In this document: positions 8,968-16,650 of the stretch, piece by piece | Numbering within the stretch: position 1 is the first letter of the stretch | Layout of the letters: each line of letters begins with the position of its first letter | Assembly: GCF_900177815.1 (NCBI RefSeq) | Contig: NZ_FXAZ01000003.1 | Location: 62,001 to 126,000, forward strand | Direction: 5' to 3' | Source: Paenibacillus aquistagni | GTDB lineage: Bacteria; Bacillota; Bacilli; Paenibacillales; Paenibacillaceae | DNA: 64,000 nt | The notes under the pieces: generated by a model | What the model was told of the DNA's origin: nothing | Databases searched by the model: none | Seen by the model: only the letters and a program-made list of their open reading frames with translations | Translations under genes and position numbers: made by a program

Positions 8968-9942
8968 ATGCCCAAAATGAAAGGCCTGCTGCTCGCAATG
9001 CTACTGCTAGCAGGCATACTAGCAGGCTGTAGTGGCACACCTGCTGAACATAAAGGCTCAACAACAGAAGGCGCACCTGCATCATCAGCTAACGCAGAGG
9101 CGGAGTGGCCAAGAACATTTAAGGATGCTCTAGGCAAAGAGATTGTGATCAAGGAAAAACCGGAGAAAATAGCCTCGCTATGGTATTTTTACCCAGAAAT
9201 CTTAGTTGCATTAGGCGAGCCGCCTGCTGCTTCTACTGAAAAAGAGTTTTTGTCTTCTTTATCTTATTTAAAGGGAAAGATGGATTCAGCAGAAGAATTA
9301 GGAGATAAGGTATCCCCTAGCATTGAAAAGATTCTATCTATTGAGCCTGATTATATCCTGGCAACCGAATATCATGACAAAAATTACGATTCACTCGAAA
9401 AAATAGCACCCGTCATTACGTTAAATACCAAGGATATTTATGAAGATTGGCAATATGGGCTCCGTACTGTAGCCAAGATTATTGGCAAAGAAGACGAAGC
9501 CGAACAAGTCATTGATAAGATGATGAGCGACATTGCAACTGGACGTGAAGCCCTAACATCGATTCAGGGAGAGTCAGTCGCCCTTATCATTTCTTGGGAT
9601 GGAAAAACGTTCAATGTTCTAGGTGAAGGCAACCCTGTCTATACTCTTGCCTTTGATAAAGAAAAAGGACTAGGACTTACACCAGACGATACCTTTGTAG
9701 GGACGAATAATGAATTTACGGCGTTTGAAGGAATGTCCACGGTACAAGCAGACCATATTTTCCTTATTGGCGACATTACCAAACAGGAAACGCTAATGAA
9801 TGAACTCACACAAAGTAAGGTCTGGAATAATCTGAATGCCGTAAAGAAAGGCAATGTCTATTCCATGGATACTTCCGCGATTACGGGCGGCCCATTAGCA
9901 ATGGAATACGCTTTGCAAAACATAACGAGCGCCCTGCGCTAG
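8968..9942 (+). CDS. Iron-siderophore ABC transporter substrate-binding lipoprotein
   Basis: 324 residues from ATG 8968, with GGAGGA 7 bases upstream. The signal peptide ends in a lipobox LAGC (Cys21), followed by a Ser/Thr/Ala linker. The mature part has the FecB/FhuD-type two-lobe pattern: FKDALGKEIVIKEKPEKIASL near 55-75, SPSIEKILSIEPDYILATEYH near 120-140, and a C-terminal TGGPLAMEYALQNI. It would capture a ferric chelate at the outer face of the membrane. No permease or ATPase gene is adjacent, so it must share one encoded elsewhere. Regulation is probably by Fur and the upstream AraC protein. Confidence 0.9.
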   Translation: MPKMKGLLLAMLLLAGILAGCSGTPAEHKGSTTEGAPASSANAEAEWPRTFKDALGKEIVIKEKPEKIASLWYFYPEILVALGEPPAASTEKEFLSSLSYLKGKMDSAEELGDKVSPSIEKILSIEPDYILATEYHDKNYDSLEKIAPVITLNTKDIYEDWQYGLRTVAKIIGKEDEAEQVIDKMMSDIATGREALTSIQGESVALIISWDGKTFNVLGEGNPVYTLAFDKEKGLGLTPDDTFVGTNNEFTAFEGMSTVQADHIFLIGDITKQETLMNELTQSKVWNNLNAVKKGNVYSMDTSAITGGPLAMEYALQNITSALR

Positions 9943-10024
9943 TTCTTACAAGTTCTTATAAGTAGAGCAACCTGCCATATAAAACAAACCAGCATCATGA
10001 AGGCAAAAATGAGGAGGGATTACG

Positions 10025-10363
10025 ATGGACTATCAAGCGATTAATTTGAGTGAGAAGCTGTCTCAATTCAACGAGCTCTGGTCTCCGAAAGTTGTTGGCG
10101 AAATTCACAACTTTCAATTCAAGCTGGTGAAAATTGAAGGGGAATTCATGTGGCATGAGCATCAAGGCGCCGATAAAGTATTTATGGTGCTCGAGGGAGA
10201 GATGTTCATTGCATTTCGTGATGGTCAGGTCAAGATTTCCAAGGGCGAAATGTTTATTGTCCCAGGGGAAGCTGATCATAAGCCTTTCGCTGAAAAGGAA
10301 TGCCATATCATGCTGGTGGAGCCTAAAAGTGCAGCAGCCAATGGCGGTACGGCGTCCGAGTAA
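10025..10363 (+). CDS. Small cupin-domain protein
   Basis: 112 residues. The two cupin motifs are clear: WHEHQGADKVFMVLEG (about 39-54) with the metal-ligand pattern HxH...E, and FIVPGEADHKPF (about 76-87) with the distal histidine. Such stand-alone cupins are usually metal-binding isomerases, dioxygenases or binding proteins; the function cannot be assigned. GAGGAGGG lies 6 bases before the ATG. The gene follows the siderophore-binding gene by 82 bases on the same strand and may be read through from it. Confidence 0.82.
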   Translation: MDYQAINLSEKLSQFNELWSPKVVGEIHNFQFKLVKIEGEFMWHEHQGADKVFMVLEGEMFIAFRDGQVKISKGEMFIVPGEADHKPFAEKECHIMLVEPKSAAANGGTASE

Positions 10364-10445
10364 GCAGCAGCCAATGCTGCTCACATCTAGTATTGATGAC
10401 TAATAAGCACTCTATCGGATAACGAACCTTTGATTCATTAAAAAT

Positions 10446-10503
10446 ACCTTCAGGCATGCAGCCGTATCTTACGACATGGCAGCATGCTCTTGAAGGTGTT
10501 TTA
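10446..10503. terminator. Bidirectional terminator between cupin and lipoprotein genes
   Basis: ACCTTCA-ggCATGC-aGCC (from 10446) pairs with GGC-aGCATG-ctcTTGAAGGT (to 10498), an imperfect long stem. Ts follow on both sides (GTTTTATTTT on plus, ATTTTTAA on minus). It overlaps the stop of the minus-strand lipoprotein gene. Confidence 0.75.
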
Positions 10504-11154
10504 TTTTATTGTTATATTCCCGGAAGTTGTTTTGATCTCTACTTTAAATGAGCCATCCCCGGTCTTACCCTCTGTCTTACGTTTACTTTGCTTGCTATCA
10601 TCTAAAGGAATATTTACAGATCTTTTGCCGCTGCCAGACTCCAAAAGCCAGTTAGCATTAGACTCCTTGTCCTCCAGATTCACAACAACGTTGCCACTTT
10701 TGACTGAGACATGAATATCATGATTGATATTAGGATAGTCAAGCGTTACATTACCACTTTTTCCAATAATACTGAGTTTTTGTGATTGCAGATTTTTTAC
10801 ATTTGCGTTGCCAGAAGAACCGTCAATGGTTACCTTTCCCTCATAAGTATTTGGTAAGCGAACGGATAACTCAGGCATTTTTCCGATGTTAATAATATTT
10901 CTCAGATCACTTTTTAACCGAATATTGATTTGATCGCCCTCTTCATCAACTATAATTCCTGGTCCATTGATATTGAGCCAGGAAGCTTCAAACGAATCAA
11001 TATCTGCTGATTCTACGATTAATGATGTGCTGCCATGATCAATATTGAGACTTTCTATTCCCGCAATTGACATTGTTTGCGAATCTGCATCACTAGAACA
11101 CGCACTCATAAGTAGAATGCCCACCAATAGTAAACAAACGTAATATTTTTTCAT
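10501..11154 (-). CDS. Lipoprotein with DUF4097-like beta-helix repeats
   Basis: 217 residues. The signal peptide ends in the lipobox LMSAC (Cys19). The mature protein is a run of short beta strands with repeating patterns such as IDGSSGNANVKNL, IIGKSGNVTLDYP, VSVKSGNVVVNLE and IKTTSGNITI. This is typical of the DUF4097 'putative adhesin' right-handed beta-helix found in cell-envelope stress operons. It would be anchored on the outer face of the membrane. Its promoter (11184-11214) carries the same dyad as the opposing MerR-operon promoter, so the MerR protein at 11550 probably controls it. Confidence 0.82.
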   Translation of the reverse strand: MKKYYVCLLLVGILLMSACSSDADSQTMSIAGIESLNIDHGSTSLIVESADIDSFEASWLNINGPGIIVDEEGDQINIRLKSDLRNIINIGKMPELSVRLPNTYEGKVTIDGSSGNANVKNLQSQKLSIIGKSGNVTLDYPNINHDIHVSVKSGNVVVNLEDKESNANWLLESGSGKRSVNIPLDDSKQSKRKTEGKTGDGSFKVEIKTTSGNITIK

Positions 11155-11183
11155 TTTCCCACCTCTTCATGATAGTAAAACTG

Positions 11184-11214
11184 ATTATATAAGGTTACGT
11201 AACGTCACTTACAA
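11184..11214 (-). promoter_or_regulatory. MerR-type promoter (19-bp spacer) for the lipoprotein gene
   Basis: Minus strand: -35 TTGTAA (11209-11214), a 19-base spacer, -10 TATAAT (11184-11189). The spacer carries GTGACGTTACGT. A 19-bp spacer with a central dyad is the hallmark of promoters that MerR proteins untwist to activate. Confidence 0.75.
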
Positions 11215-11251
11215 GTACTTTTTTTCTGATTCTTAATAGATGAATTAACAC

Positions 11252-11282
11252 TTGAAAGTGACGTTACGTCATTTCGTATAAT
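11252..11282 (+). promoter_or_regulatory. MerR-type promoter (19-bp spacer) for the small protein/MerR/GAP operon
   Basis: -35 TTGAAA (11252-11257), a 19-base spacer, -10 TATAAT (11277-11282). The spacer holds the perfect palindrome TGACGT-T-ACGTCA (11259-11271). GTGACGTTACGT is identical to the sequence in the opposing promoter, pointing to one shared regulator. Confidence 0.82.
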
Positions 11283-11365
11283 GGAGCCAATGATTAAGCT
11301 CCTCATGCGTGAAGTTCATTTATTCAGTGCAGGGGAGGAGACATTACACCAAGGGGATGTTAGCT

Positions 11366-11515
11366 ATGAAACAAGGAGATATCATTATTTATGCATGTGT
11401 CATTATAGGAGCAGGGATTGGACTTATGCTGGATCAAGCATTTCCCGGCGTACTAGTTGGTCTGGGCTTAGGATATTTAATCAAAGTAGGTATCTATAAA
11501 GACAAAGATAAGTAA
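11366..11515 (+). CDS. Small hydrophobic membrane protein
   Basis: 49 residues from ATG 11366, with AAGGGG 9 bases upstream; a longer in-frame start at 11309 lacks a comparable site. One or two closely packed hydrophobic segments (about 5-21 and 26-42) carry small-residue motifs GAGIGL and GLGLG, and the tail is charged (KDKDK). It is the first gene after the MerR-type promoter and precedes the MerR gene. I recognise no family. It may be a small envelope or transporter accessory protein. Confidence 0.65.
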   Translation: MKQGDIIIYACVIIGAGIGLMLDQAFPGVLVGLGLGYLIKVGIYKDKDK

Positions 11516-11549
11516 TATTAATGTTCTCAATCGATGGAGGTGAATGTGT

Positions 11550-12323
11550 GTGATCCATATTCATGAAGTTGCGAAACTAACGAAGATAACGGTTAGAACC
11601 CTAAGGTACTATGATCAGATCGGATTATTGACAGCCACTTCAAAAACAGAAGGGGGGCATCGTTTATATTCGGAGGAGGATATGAAAAAGCTTCAACAGA
11701 TTCAATTTTTAAAAGGGATGGGTTACCGCTTGCAAGATATTAAAGAGATGTTGTGTGACGCTAAATGGAATTGGCCAATTAGTTTGAAAAGTCAACTAGT
11801 ATATATCATGGAAGAGCAAGAAAGGTTAGGAAGTATAGAGTCCTCTCTAAGAGAATTGATAAATAGTATTGCAATAGAAGGTGGAGATGACCATCTAGCC
11901 ATCCAGAAACTTATCCAATTATCGAATCAAAATAAAACAAAATTGCGAACCTTCAGAGAGAATATGTTCAATGACAAACAACTAGAGCTGTGGACAAGGC
12001 TTCCGAAAATGAAGGGAAAAGATCCTGATTCTCTGGAATGGATTGCTCTGCTAGGCCAGATAAAACGTCATATGAAGGATGATCCAGCATCGTTAAGAGT
12101 ACAGAACATTATCCGGCGCATGCTAGAAAAGCAAATGGAAGAATTCGAAGGTGAAGACGAGTTTATTAATAAATTATGGGAGTTAAGAAAGTCTCCAAGC
12201 CAATCGGAGAAGCTTGGACTTTACCCAATCGAACAAGAGGTATTAGAGTTCATGGAGCGAGCCTATGAAATCTACATGTCTTCCGAGCACAATGGTTCCA
12301 CCCAGCAAGGAGGAGTATTATGA
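11550..12323 (+). CDS. MerR-family regulator with helical effector domain
   Basis: 257 residues if started at GTG 11550, which is 6 bases after GGAGGTGA; an in-frame ATG at 11544 directly abuts that site. The winged helix shows IHEVAKLTKITVRTLRYYD, QIGLL and GGHRLYSEED (residues 2-48). A coiled coil follows, then an all-helical C-terminal region of about 150 residues that resembles TipAS-type effector domains. It is likely to bind the TGACGT-T-ACGTCA dyad upstream and activate both its own operon and the divergent lipoprotein gene. Its stop overlaps the next gene by ATGA. Confidence 0.87.
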   Translation: MIHIHEVAKLTKITVRTLRYYDQIGLLTATSKTEGGHRLYSEEDMKKLQQIQFLKGMGYRLQDIKEMLCDAKWNWPISLKSQLVYIMEEQERLGSIESSLRELINSIAIEGGDDHLAIQKLIQLSNQNKTKLRTFRENMFNDKQLELWTRLPKMKGKDPDSLEWIALLGQIKRHMKDDPASLRVQNIIRRMLEKQMEEFEGEDEFINKLWELRKSPSQSEKLGLYPIEQEVLEFMERAYEIYMSSEHNGSTQQGGVL

Positions 12324-12976
12324 GTGCTGAGCTGCTTCTTTCTGTAGGGGGGTTAGCCTTATTAGATATGCTTAGTCCTACAACTTTGGGCGTCACAATT
12401 TATCTATTATTAACGGAAAAAGAACAATTGAGTTCGCGTTTAATGACCTATTTATTAACAGTCGCAGCATTTTATTTTTTAGTAGGTATTGCTTTTATGT
12501 TAGGCCTAGATGTTTTACTTGTTGTTTTCTCCTCCATTTTTCAAAATCGAATCGTAAGTTGGGCTATGTTTGTCATTGGAATGCTGCTGTTTATCGCTAG
12601 TTTTTATTATCCTAAGAGTAAACGATCTGATTTGCCAAGGCCGAAGACAAAAAGTAAGATGTCCATGATTGCGCTGGGGTTTACGACGTCATTAATTGAA
12701 GTAGGGACGGCATTTCCTTATTTTGTGGCGATTGGCCTTATGTCTACCTCACATTTAGCCGTTTATCAGTGGCTGCCAATATTAGCTGGTTATAATATTA
12801 TGATGGTACTTCCGCCATTCATCGTGTTTATCTTGCATTTATTATGTGGGAGAGTCATGCAAAGACCCTTGGAAAGGCTTCGAATCAAGCTTTCGAAGCA
12901 CTCGGGATCGGCGATTTCATGGATAATGAGTATTGTGGGGCTGATTTTGATTTTTAATAGTTTGGACTATTTGTAG
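12320..12976 (+). CDS. GAP-family (Sap/LysE-like) polytopic membrane protein
   Basis: 218 residues with six predicted membrane helices. The first helix carries LLDMLSPTTLGVTIYLLL and the fourth has GFTTSLIEVGTAFPYFVAIG, a pattern seen in the GAP (sulfolipid-1-addressing protein) and LysE-like families. These are transporters or assembly factors for lipids and small molecules. ATGA overlap with the MerR gene implies translational coupling. The MerR protein, the DUF4097-like lipoprotein and this protein probably form one envelope-stress or efflux module. Confidence 0.75.
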   Translation: MSAELLLSVGGLALLDMLSPTTLGVTIYLLLTEKEQLSSRLMTYLLTVAAFYFLVGIAFMLGLDVLLVVFSSIFQNRIVSWAMFVIGMLLFIASFYYPKSKRSDLPRPKTKSKMSMIALGFTTSLIEVGTAFPYFVAIGLMSTSHLAVYQWLPILAGYNIMMVLPPFIVFILHLLCGRVMQRPLERLRIKLSKHSGSAISWIMSIVGLILIFNSLDYL

Positions 12977-13055
12977 AGAATCTTTAGTATGCAGCTTTGT
13001 ATCTTAATACAAGCCGTCGCCAGATAAATTAGCTTCATATAAACAGGATAGAAGG

Positions 13056-13085
13056 AAGGAGTTGCTATGGCAGCTCCTTTCGCAT
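13056..13085 (+). terminator. Hairpin terminator after the GAP-family gene
   Basis: AAGGAGTTGC (13056-13065) pairs with GCAGCTCCTT (13070-13079), with one G-U pair and a TATG loop; TCGCATTTC follows. The T-tract is short. Confidence 0.55.
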
Positions 13086-13135
13086 TTCGACGAAAGGCAT
13101 AGGCTCGTTAAGCCGAACCGCATCTTAAGTATCAG

Positions 13136-13164
13136 TGAACTCTGATGAATAAATTTGGTATAAT
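13136..13164 (+). promoter_or_regulatory. Putative promoter of the response regulator/kinase operon
   Basis: The -10 TATAAT (13159-13164) lies 17 bases after a weak -35 TGAACT (13136-13141), about 50 bases before the response regulator gene. Confidence 0.5.
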
Positions 13165-13216
13165 GTCGACACGAAGCAGAGGCGTGAATTTACCCTAACA
13201 TAAGGATGATTGGGAT

Positions 13217-13900
13217 ATGAAAATATTATTAGTCGAAGATGATAAGACGATCGCGTCGGGTCTGGAATATTCACTGCAGCAGGATGGTTATGCAACGGTT
13301 CTGTGCCATGATGTCTCCTCAGCCCACAAGGTGCTTGCTGAAGGCATCGATCAATTCGCTTTATGCTTATTCGACCTACAGCTTCCGGATGGAAGCGGGT
13401 ATGAATTGTGCAAGATGGTGAAAGAGCGGAGAGACATTCCGGTCATCTTCCTAACGGTAATCGACGATGAAGTCAATGTTGTGATGGGGCTAGACATGGG
13501 AGCCGACGATTACATTACCAAACCGTTTCGGGTTCGGGAGCTGCTCTCCCGGATCAAATCCGTCTTGCGGAGATATCAGAAGCCGTCTCAGGCTAGAGCT
13601 GTCATCGATATTGACCATGTTCGAATCCATACGCTGGAAGGAAAGGTGCATAAAAACGGCGTCGAAATCCCTCTGACCGCCTTGGAATATCGTTTATTGC
13701 TGATCTTCGGCAATCATGTTGGACAGGTTTTGACGAGGAATCAGCTCTTAGAGCAAATTTGGGACGCAGCCGGCGAATTCGTGAACGACAATACGTTAAC
13801 CGTGTATATCAAAAGGCTGAGGGAAAAGCTGGAGGATGACCCATCACAGCCGACTTTGATCAAAACAGTACGGGGTTTAGGCTATAAGGTTGGTGATTAA
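13217..13900 (+). CDS. OmpR-family response regulator
   Basis: 227 residues. The receiver domain has EDD (7-9), phospho-acceptor Asp53 in LFDLQLPDGSG, and the KPF lysine near 103. The winged-helix output domain ends in TLIKTVRGLGYKVGD. The kinase gene starts at the base after the stop codon, so they are a cognate pair. The three GTCA repeats before the VanZ gene (14927-14954) are a candidate target, which would make this pair the regulator of the VanZ/ABC operon. Confidence 0.93.
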   Translation: MKILLVEDDKTIASGLEYSLQQDGYATVLCHDVSSAHKVLAEGIDQFALCLFDLQLPDGSGYELCKMVKERRDIPVIFLTVIDDEVNVVMGLDMGADDYITKPFRVRELLSRIKSVLRRYQKPSQARAVIDIDHVRIHTLEGKVHKNGVEIPLTALEYRLLLIFGNHVGQVLTRNQLLEQIWDAAGEFVNDNTLTVYIKRLREKLEDDPSQPTLIKTVRGLGYKVGD

Positions 13901-14902
13901 ATGCTGCGCAATCGGGAAATTCAACTTTTACTGCTCGTTATGGTCACAATCAGCTTAACGGCGGTCGTCGTCGCTGCTTTTATGTCGCCTGCAACGATAG
14001 CGATCGTTTTCCTTCTATCTGTACTGCTTATTGGCAGCAGTTTATTATTCACCAGATGGAGATACCGCGAACTGGCGAAGCTGTCTGTTTACTTGCGAGA
14101 CATTAGCAGCGGCAATGACTCTCTTGACGTCCGTGATAATCAAGAAGGCGAACTTAGTATTTTAAAGAATGATATATATAAAGTGACGCTCATGCTATCG
14201 GAGCACCGGTCGCTTCTGCAGCGGGATAAAGTTCAATTGACGGATGCCATCTCCGATATTTCACATCAGCTCAAAACGCCGCTCACCTCAATGACAGTGA
14301 TGGCGGATTTGTTAAGCGCCCCGGACCTGCCTCCGGATAAAAGAACGGAGTTCACCCATCATATTCGCATCCAGCTTGAACGGATTGATTGGCTTGTTTC
14401 TTCCTTACTAAAGCTATCGAAAATGGATGCGAAAACCATCCCATTCAAAAAAGATCAAATACGTGTTAAAGAGCTTATTCATAAGGCGATAGAGCCGGTT
14501 ATGATTCCGATGGATATTAAGGGACAGACGTTTTCCATCTTGGGTGATGACGAGGTCTCTTTTGTCGGTGACTTCAATTGGACGGTCGAAGCAATTATCA
14601 ATCTGTTGAAAAACGGTGTGGAACACACGCCTGAAGGCGGAGCAATCGCCATCACATTTTTCGAAAACGCGTTATTTACGGAAATCATCATTGCTGACAA
14701 TGGAGGAGGCATTCCGAAGGCGGATTTGCCTTATATTTTCAAACGTTTCTACAAAGGAAAGAATGCTAGCGAAGGGAGCATTGGCATAGGGCTTGCAATG
14801 GCTCACAGCATTATTTCCAGCCAGAACGGCGTGATCGATGTGACAAGCGATAGCGGGAAGGGGACGCAGTTCCGGATTAAATTTTATAAGCATGTCATTT
14901 AA
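13901..14902 (+). CDS. Sensor histidine kinase, short-loop type
   Basis: 333 residues. Two adjacent membrane helices (about 8-27 and 30-51) have almost no extracytoplasmic loop, the layout of intramembrane-sensing kinases that work with ABC exporters. The H-box is SHQLKTPLTSM (His122), then an N-box NLLKNGVEHT and G-boxes DNGGGIP and GSIGIGLAM. In Firmicutes such kinases often sense cell-wall antibiotics through a neighbouring ABC transporter, and here an ABC exporter follows 1 kb downstream. The specific signal is unknown. Confidence 0.9.
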   Translation: MLRNREIQLLLLVMVTISLTAVVVAAFMSPATIAIVFLLSVLLIGSSLLFTRWRYRELAKLSVYLRDISSGNDSLDVRDNQEGELSILKNDIYKVTLMLSEHRSLLQRDKVQLTDAISDISHQLKTPLTSMTVMADLLSAPDLPPDKRTEFTHHIRIQLERIDWLVSSLLKLSKMDAKTIPFKKDQIRVKELIHKAIEPVMIPMDIKGQTFSILGDDEVSFVGDFNWTVEAIINLLKNGVEHTPEGGAIAITFFENALFTEIIIADNGGGIPKADLPYIFKRFYKGKNASEGSIGIGLAMAHSIISSQNGVIDVTSDSGKGTQFRIKFYKHVI

Positions 14903-14926
14903 CAGCACGCCGTATGTGACTGAATT

Positions 14927-14970
14927 GTCACCTCCATCGTCACGGGAAAGTCATTTTACATAGATAAAAT
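14927..14970 (+). promoter_or_regulatory. GTCA direct repeats and -10 box upstream of the VanZ/ABC operon
   Basis: GTCAC (14927), GTCAC (14939) and GTCAT (14950) are spaced 12 and 11 bases apart. A -10-like TAAAAT (14965-14970) has no recognisable -35. This layout suits activation by an OmpR-type regulator, probably one of the two encoded in this locus. Confidence 0.45.
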
Positions 14971-15003
14971 GATAGTCATCAGATGATCGATGGAGGTAAG
15001 ACC

Positions 15004-15942
15004 ATGCAATTGAAGCAGCACCGAAAAATGATGTTGGCGATAACTATATCCTATACCCTTTTGATTCTATATTTTTTGTTTTTTGCTTTTGGGAGGTTAG
15101 ACAGGGCAGGTCATACCACCGAGTACACCTTTATGTTCGTGCCGGACGATTTTTTTAGGGTTCCAAGCCTATCTGATCTGCTACATCCTACGGTGATGGA
15201 TGCTGTAGGTATTGGGAACATCGCGGCCTTCATTCCTTTTGGCATCTTGATTCCACTGTTGTATCGAACCCGTTTTGTTCGCTTCATGGCTTTGTTCATC
15301 CTATCCATTCTTGTGCTGGAGACGACTCAGGCCTTAACGTTTCTGGGGAGCTTCGACATGAATGATGTCATACAGAACGCATCGGGCGCGGCCATCGGAT
15401 TCGGGGCATACAAGCTTGGCTTCCGTACGAACAACGACTGGAGAAATATTGCTGCTGCAGGCATTGCCAGTGTTTTCCTCATGCTTGGGGTATGGGGAGT
15501 CTTTGGGATGGCCAGCCAAGTGTTCACCAAAGAAATGGGTCCTTTTGTAGCGATAAACGATTGGAACGATAGCAGCGGTAGTCCATCCGCAGGAACCAAA
15601 CTGTACCGTTTCAAGATTGGGGGTCAAGACGTGGAACCCCAATATAATGTGTATAGTGCCGAAGGCAAAAGCAAGGAGACGTACACGTATACGTTAGGCA
15701 GCAAGAAGGAATTGTACCTTTTCTTGAATTATGGGATTCCCGATCAAAAGGATGGCCATGGAAGCATCAGGGTTACTGTCGATGGGCATGAGTTCCTGTC
15801 CGTAACTGCAGAAGCCGGGCGCCATGAAGCAGATATGAGCTTCATTTTTCTCCCGCAGGCCAATGAGCTTGCGATAACCATTGAGGGGAATGTAACCCTA
15901 TGGGATGTTGGATTTAAAGAGATGGTCTATACCTGGAATTGA
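15004..15942 (+). CDS. VanZ-family membrane protein with C-terminal extracellular domain
   Basis: 312 residues from ATG 15004, after GGAGGTAA. The VanZ-like domain (about 1-140) includes GNIAAFIPFGILIPLL, ETTQALTFLGSFDMNDVIQN and a small-residue helix, the core pattern of this family of four or five membrane helices. After a fifth helix near 155-175, about 130 residues rich in beta strands (KLYRFKIGGQDV, GSIRVTVDGHEF) probably face outside; these are extra compared with plain VanZ. VanZ gives low-level teicoplanin resistance in enterococci. Here the gene leads an ABC exporter operon. Confidence 0.82.
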   Translation: MQLKQHRKMMLAITISYTLLILYFLFFAFGRLDRAGHTTEYTFMFVPDDFFRVPSLSDLLHPTVMDAVGIGNIAAFIPFGILIPLLYRTRFVRFMALFILSILVLETTQALTFLGSFDMNDVIQNASGAAIGFGAYKLGFRTNNDWRNIAAAGIASVFLMLGVWGVFGMASQVFTKEMGPFVAINDWNDSSGSPSAGTKLYRFKIGGQDVEPQYNVYSAEGKSKETYTYTLGSKKELYLFLNYGIPDQKDGHGSIRVTVDGHEFLSVTAEAGRHEADMSFIFLPQANELAITIEGNVTLWDVGFKEMVYTWN

Positions 15943-15966
15943 GCATAAAGGGAAGGAGGTATGACG

Positions 15967-16650
15967 ATGGAAATCTTAAGAATCGATCATCTGTCTAAAA
16001 TATATGGCAAAGGCGAATCCGCAGTGAAGGCGCTTGATGATGTTTCCTTTTCGGTTCAAAAAGGCGAATTCGTGGCGATTATCGGGCCATCTGGTTCGGG
16101 AAAATCGACGCTCATGCATATGCTTGGCGGTGTGGATAGGCCAACAAGTGGAAAAGTATTTGTTGATCATACAGACATATATAACCTGAATGAAACGCAG
16201 CTTGCGATATTTAGGCGCAGGCAGATCGGCCTGATTTATCAGTTCTATAATCTGATTCCAGTTCTGACGGTTGAAGAGAATATCACGCTTCCCTTGCTGC
16301 TTGATGAACATAAGGTGGACAAGAAGCACCTTGATGATATCGTAACAACATTACATCTACAAAATCGCTTAAATCATTTGCCGAATCAGCTTTCCGGGGG
16401 ACAGCAGCAGCGGGTTTCAATCGGCAGAGCGCTGGTTAGCAATCCTGCCATTATGCTGGCCGACGAGCCGACAGGTAATTTGGACAGCAAGAATAGTGGA
16501 GAAATTATCGACCTGTTTAAAATGTTTAATCGAACCTATAACCAGACGTTGATCATCATTACACATGATGAACGGATTGCGTTGCAAGCGGATCGAGTGA
16601 TTGCGATTGAAGATGGGAGGATTGCCAAAGACGAGGTGATCCGCCGATGA
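15967..16650 (+). CDS. ABC transporter ATP-binding protein (MacB/BceA-like)
   Basis: 227 residues from ATG 15967, 6 bases after AGGAGGT; the ATG at 15961 touches that site. Walker A GPSGSGKST is near 40, Q-loop LIYQFYN near 90, signature LSGGQQQRVSIGRAL near 140, Walker B IMLADEPTGNLDS near 162, and switch His in IITHDE. It forms an exporter with the 868-residue permease, whose ATG overlaps this gene's stop (ATGA). The sequence is close to the antimicrobial-peptide exporter group. Confidence 0.93.
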   Translation: MEILRIDHLSKIYGKGESAVKALDDVSFSVQKGEFVAIIGPSGSGKSTLMHMLGGVDRPTSGKVFVDHTDIYNLNETQLAIFRRRQIGLIYQFYNLIPVLTVEENITLPLLLDEHKVDKKHLDDIVTTLHLQNRLNHLPNQLSGGQQQRVSIGRALVSNPAIMLADEPTGNLDSKNSGEIIDLFKMFNRTYNQTLIIITHDERIALQADRVIAIEDGRIAKDEVIRR

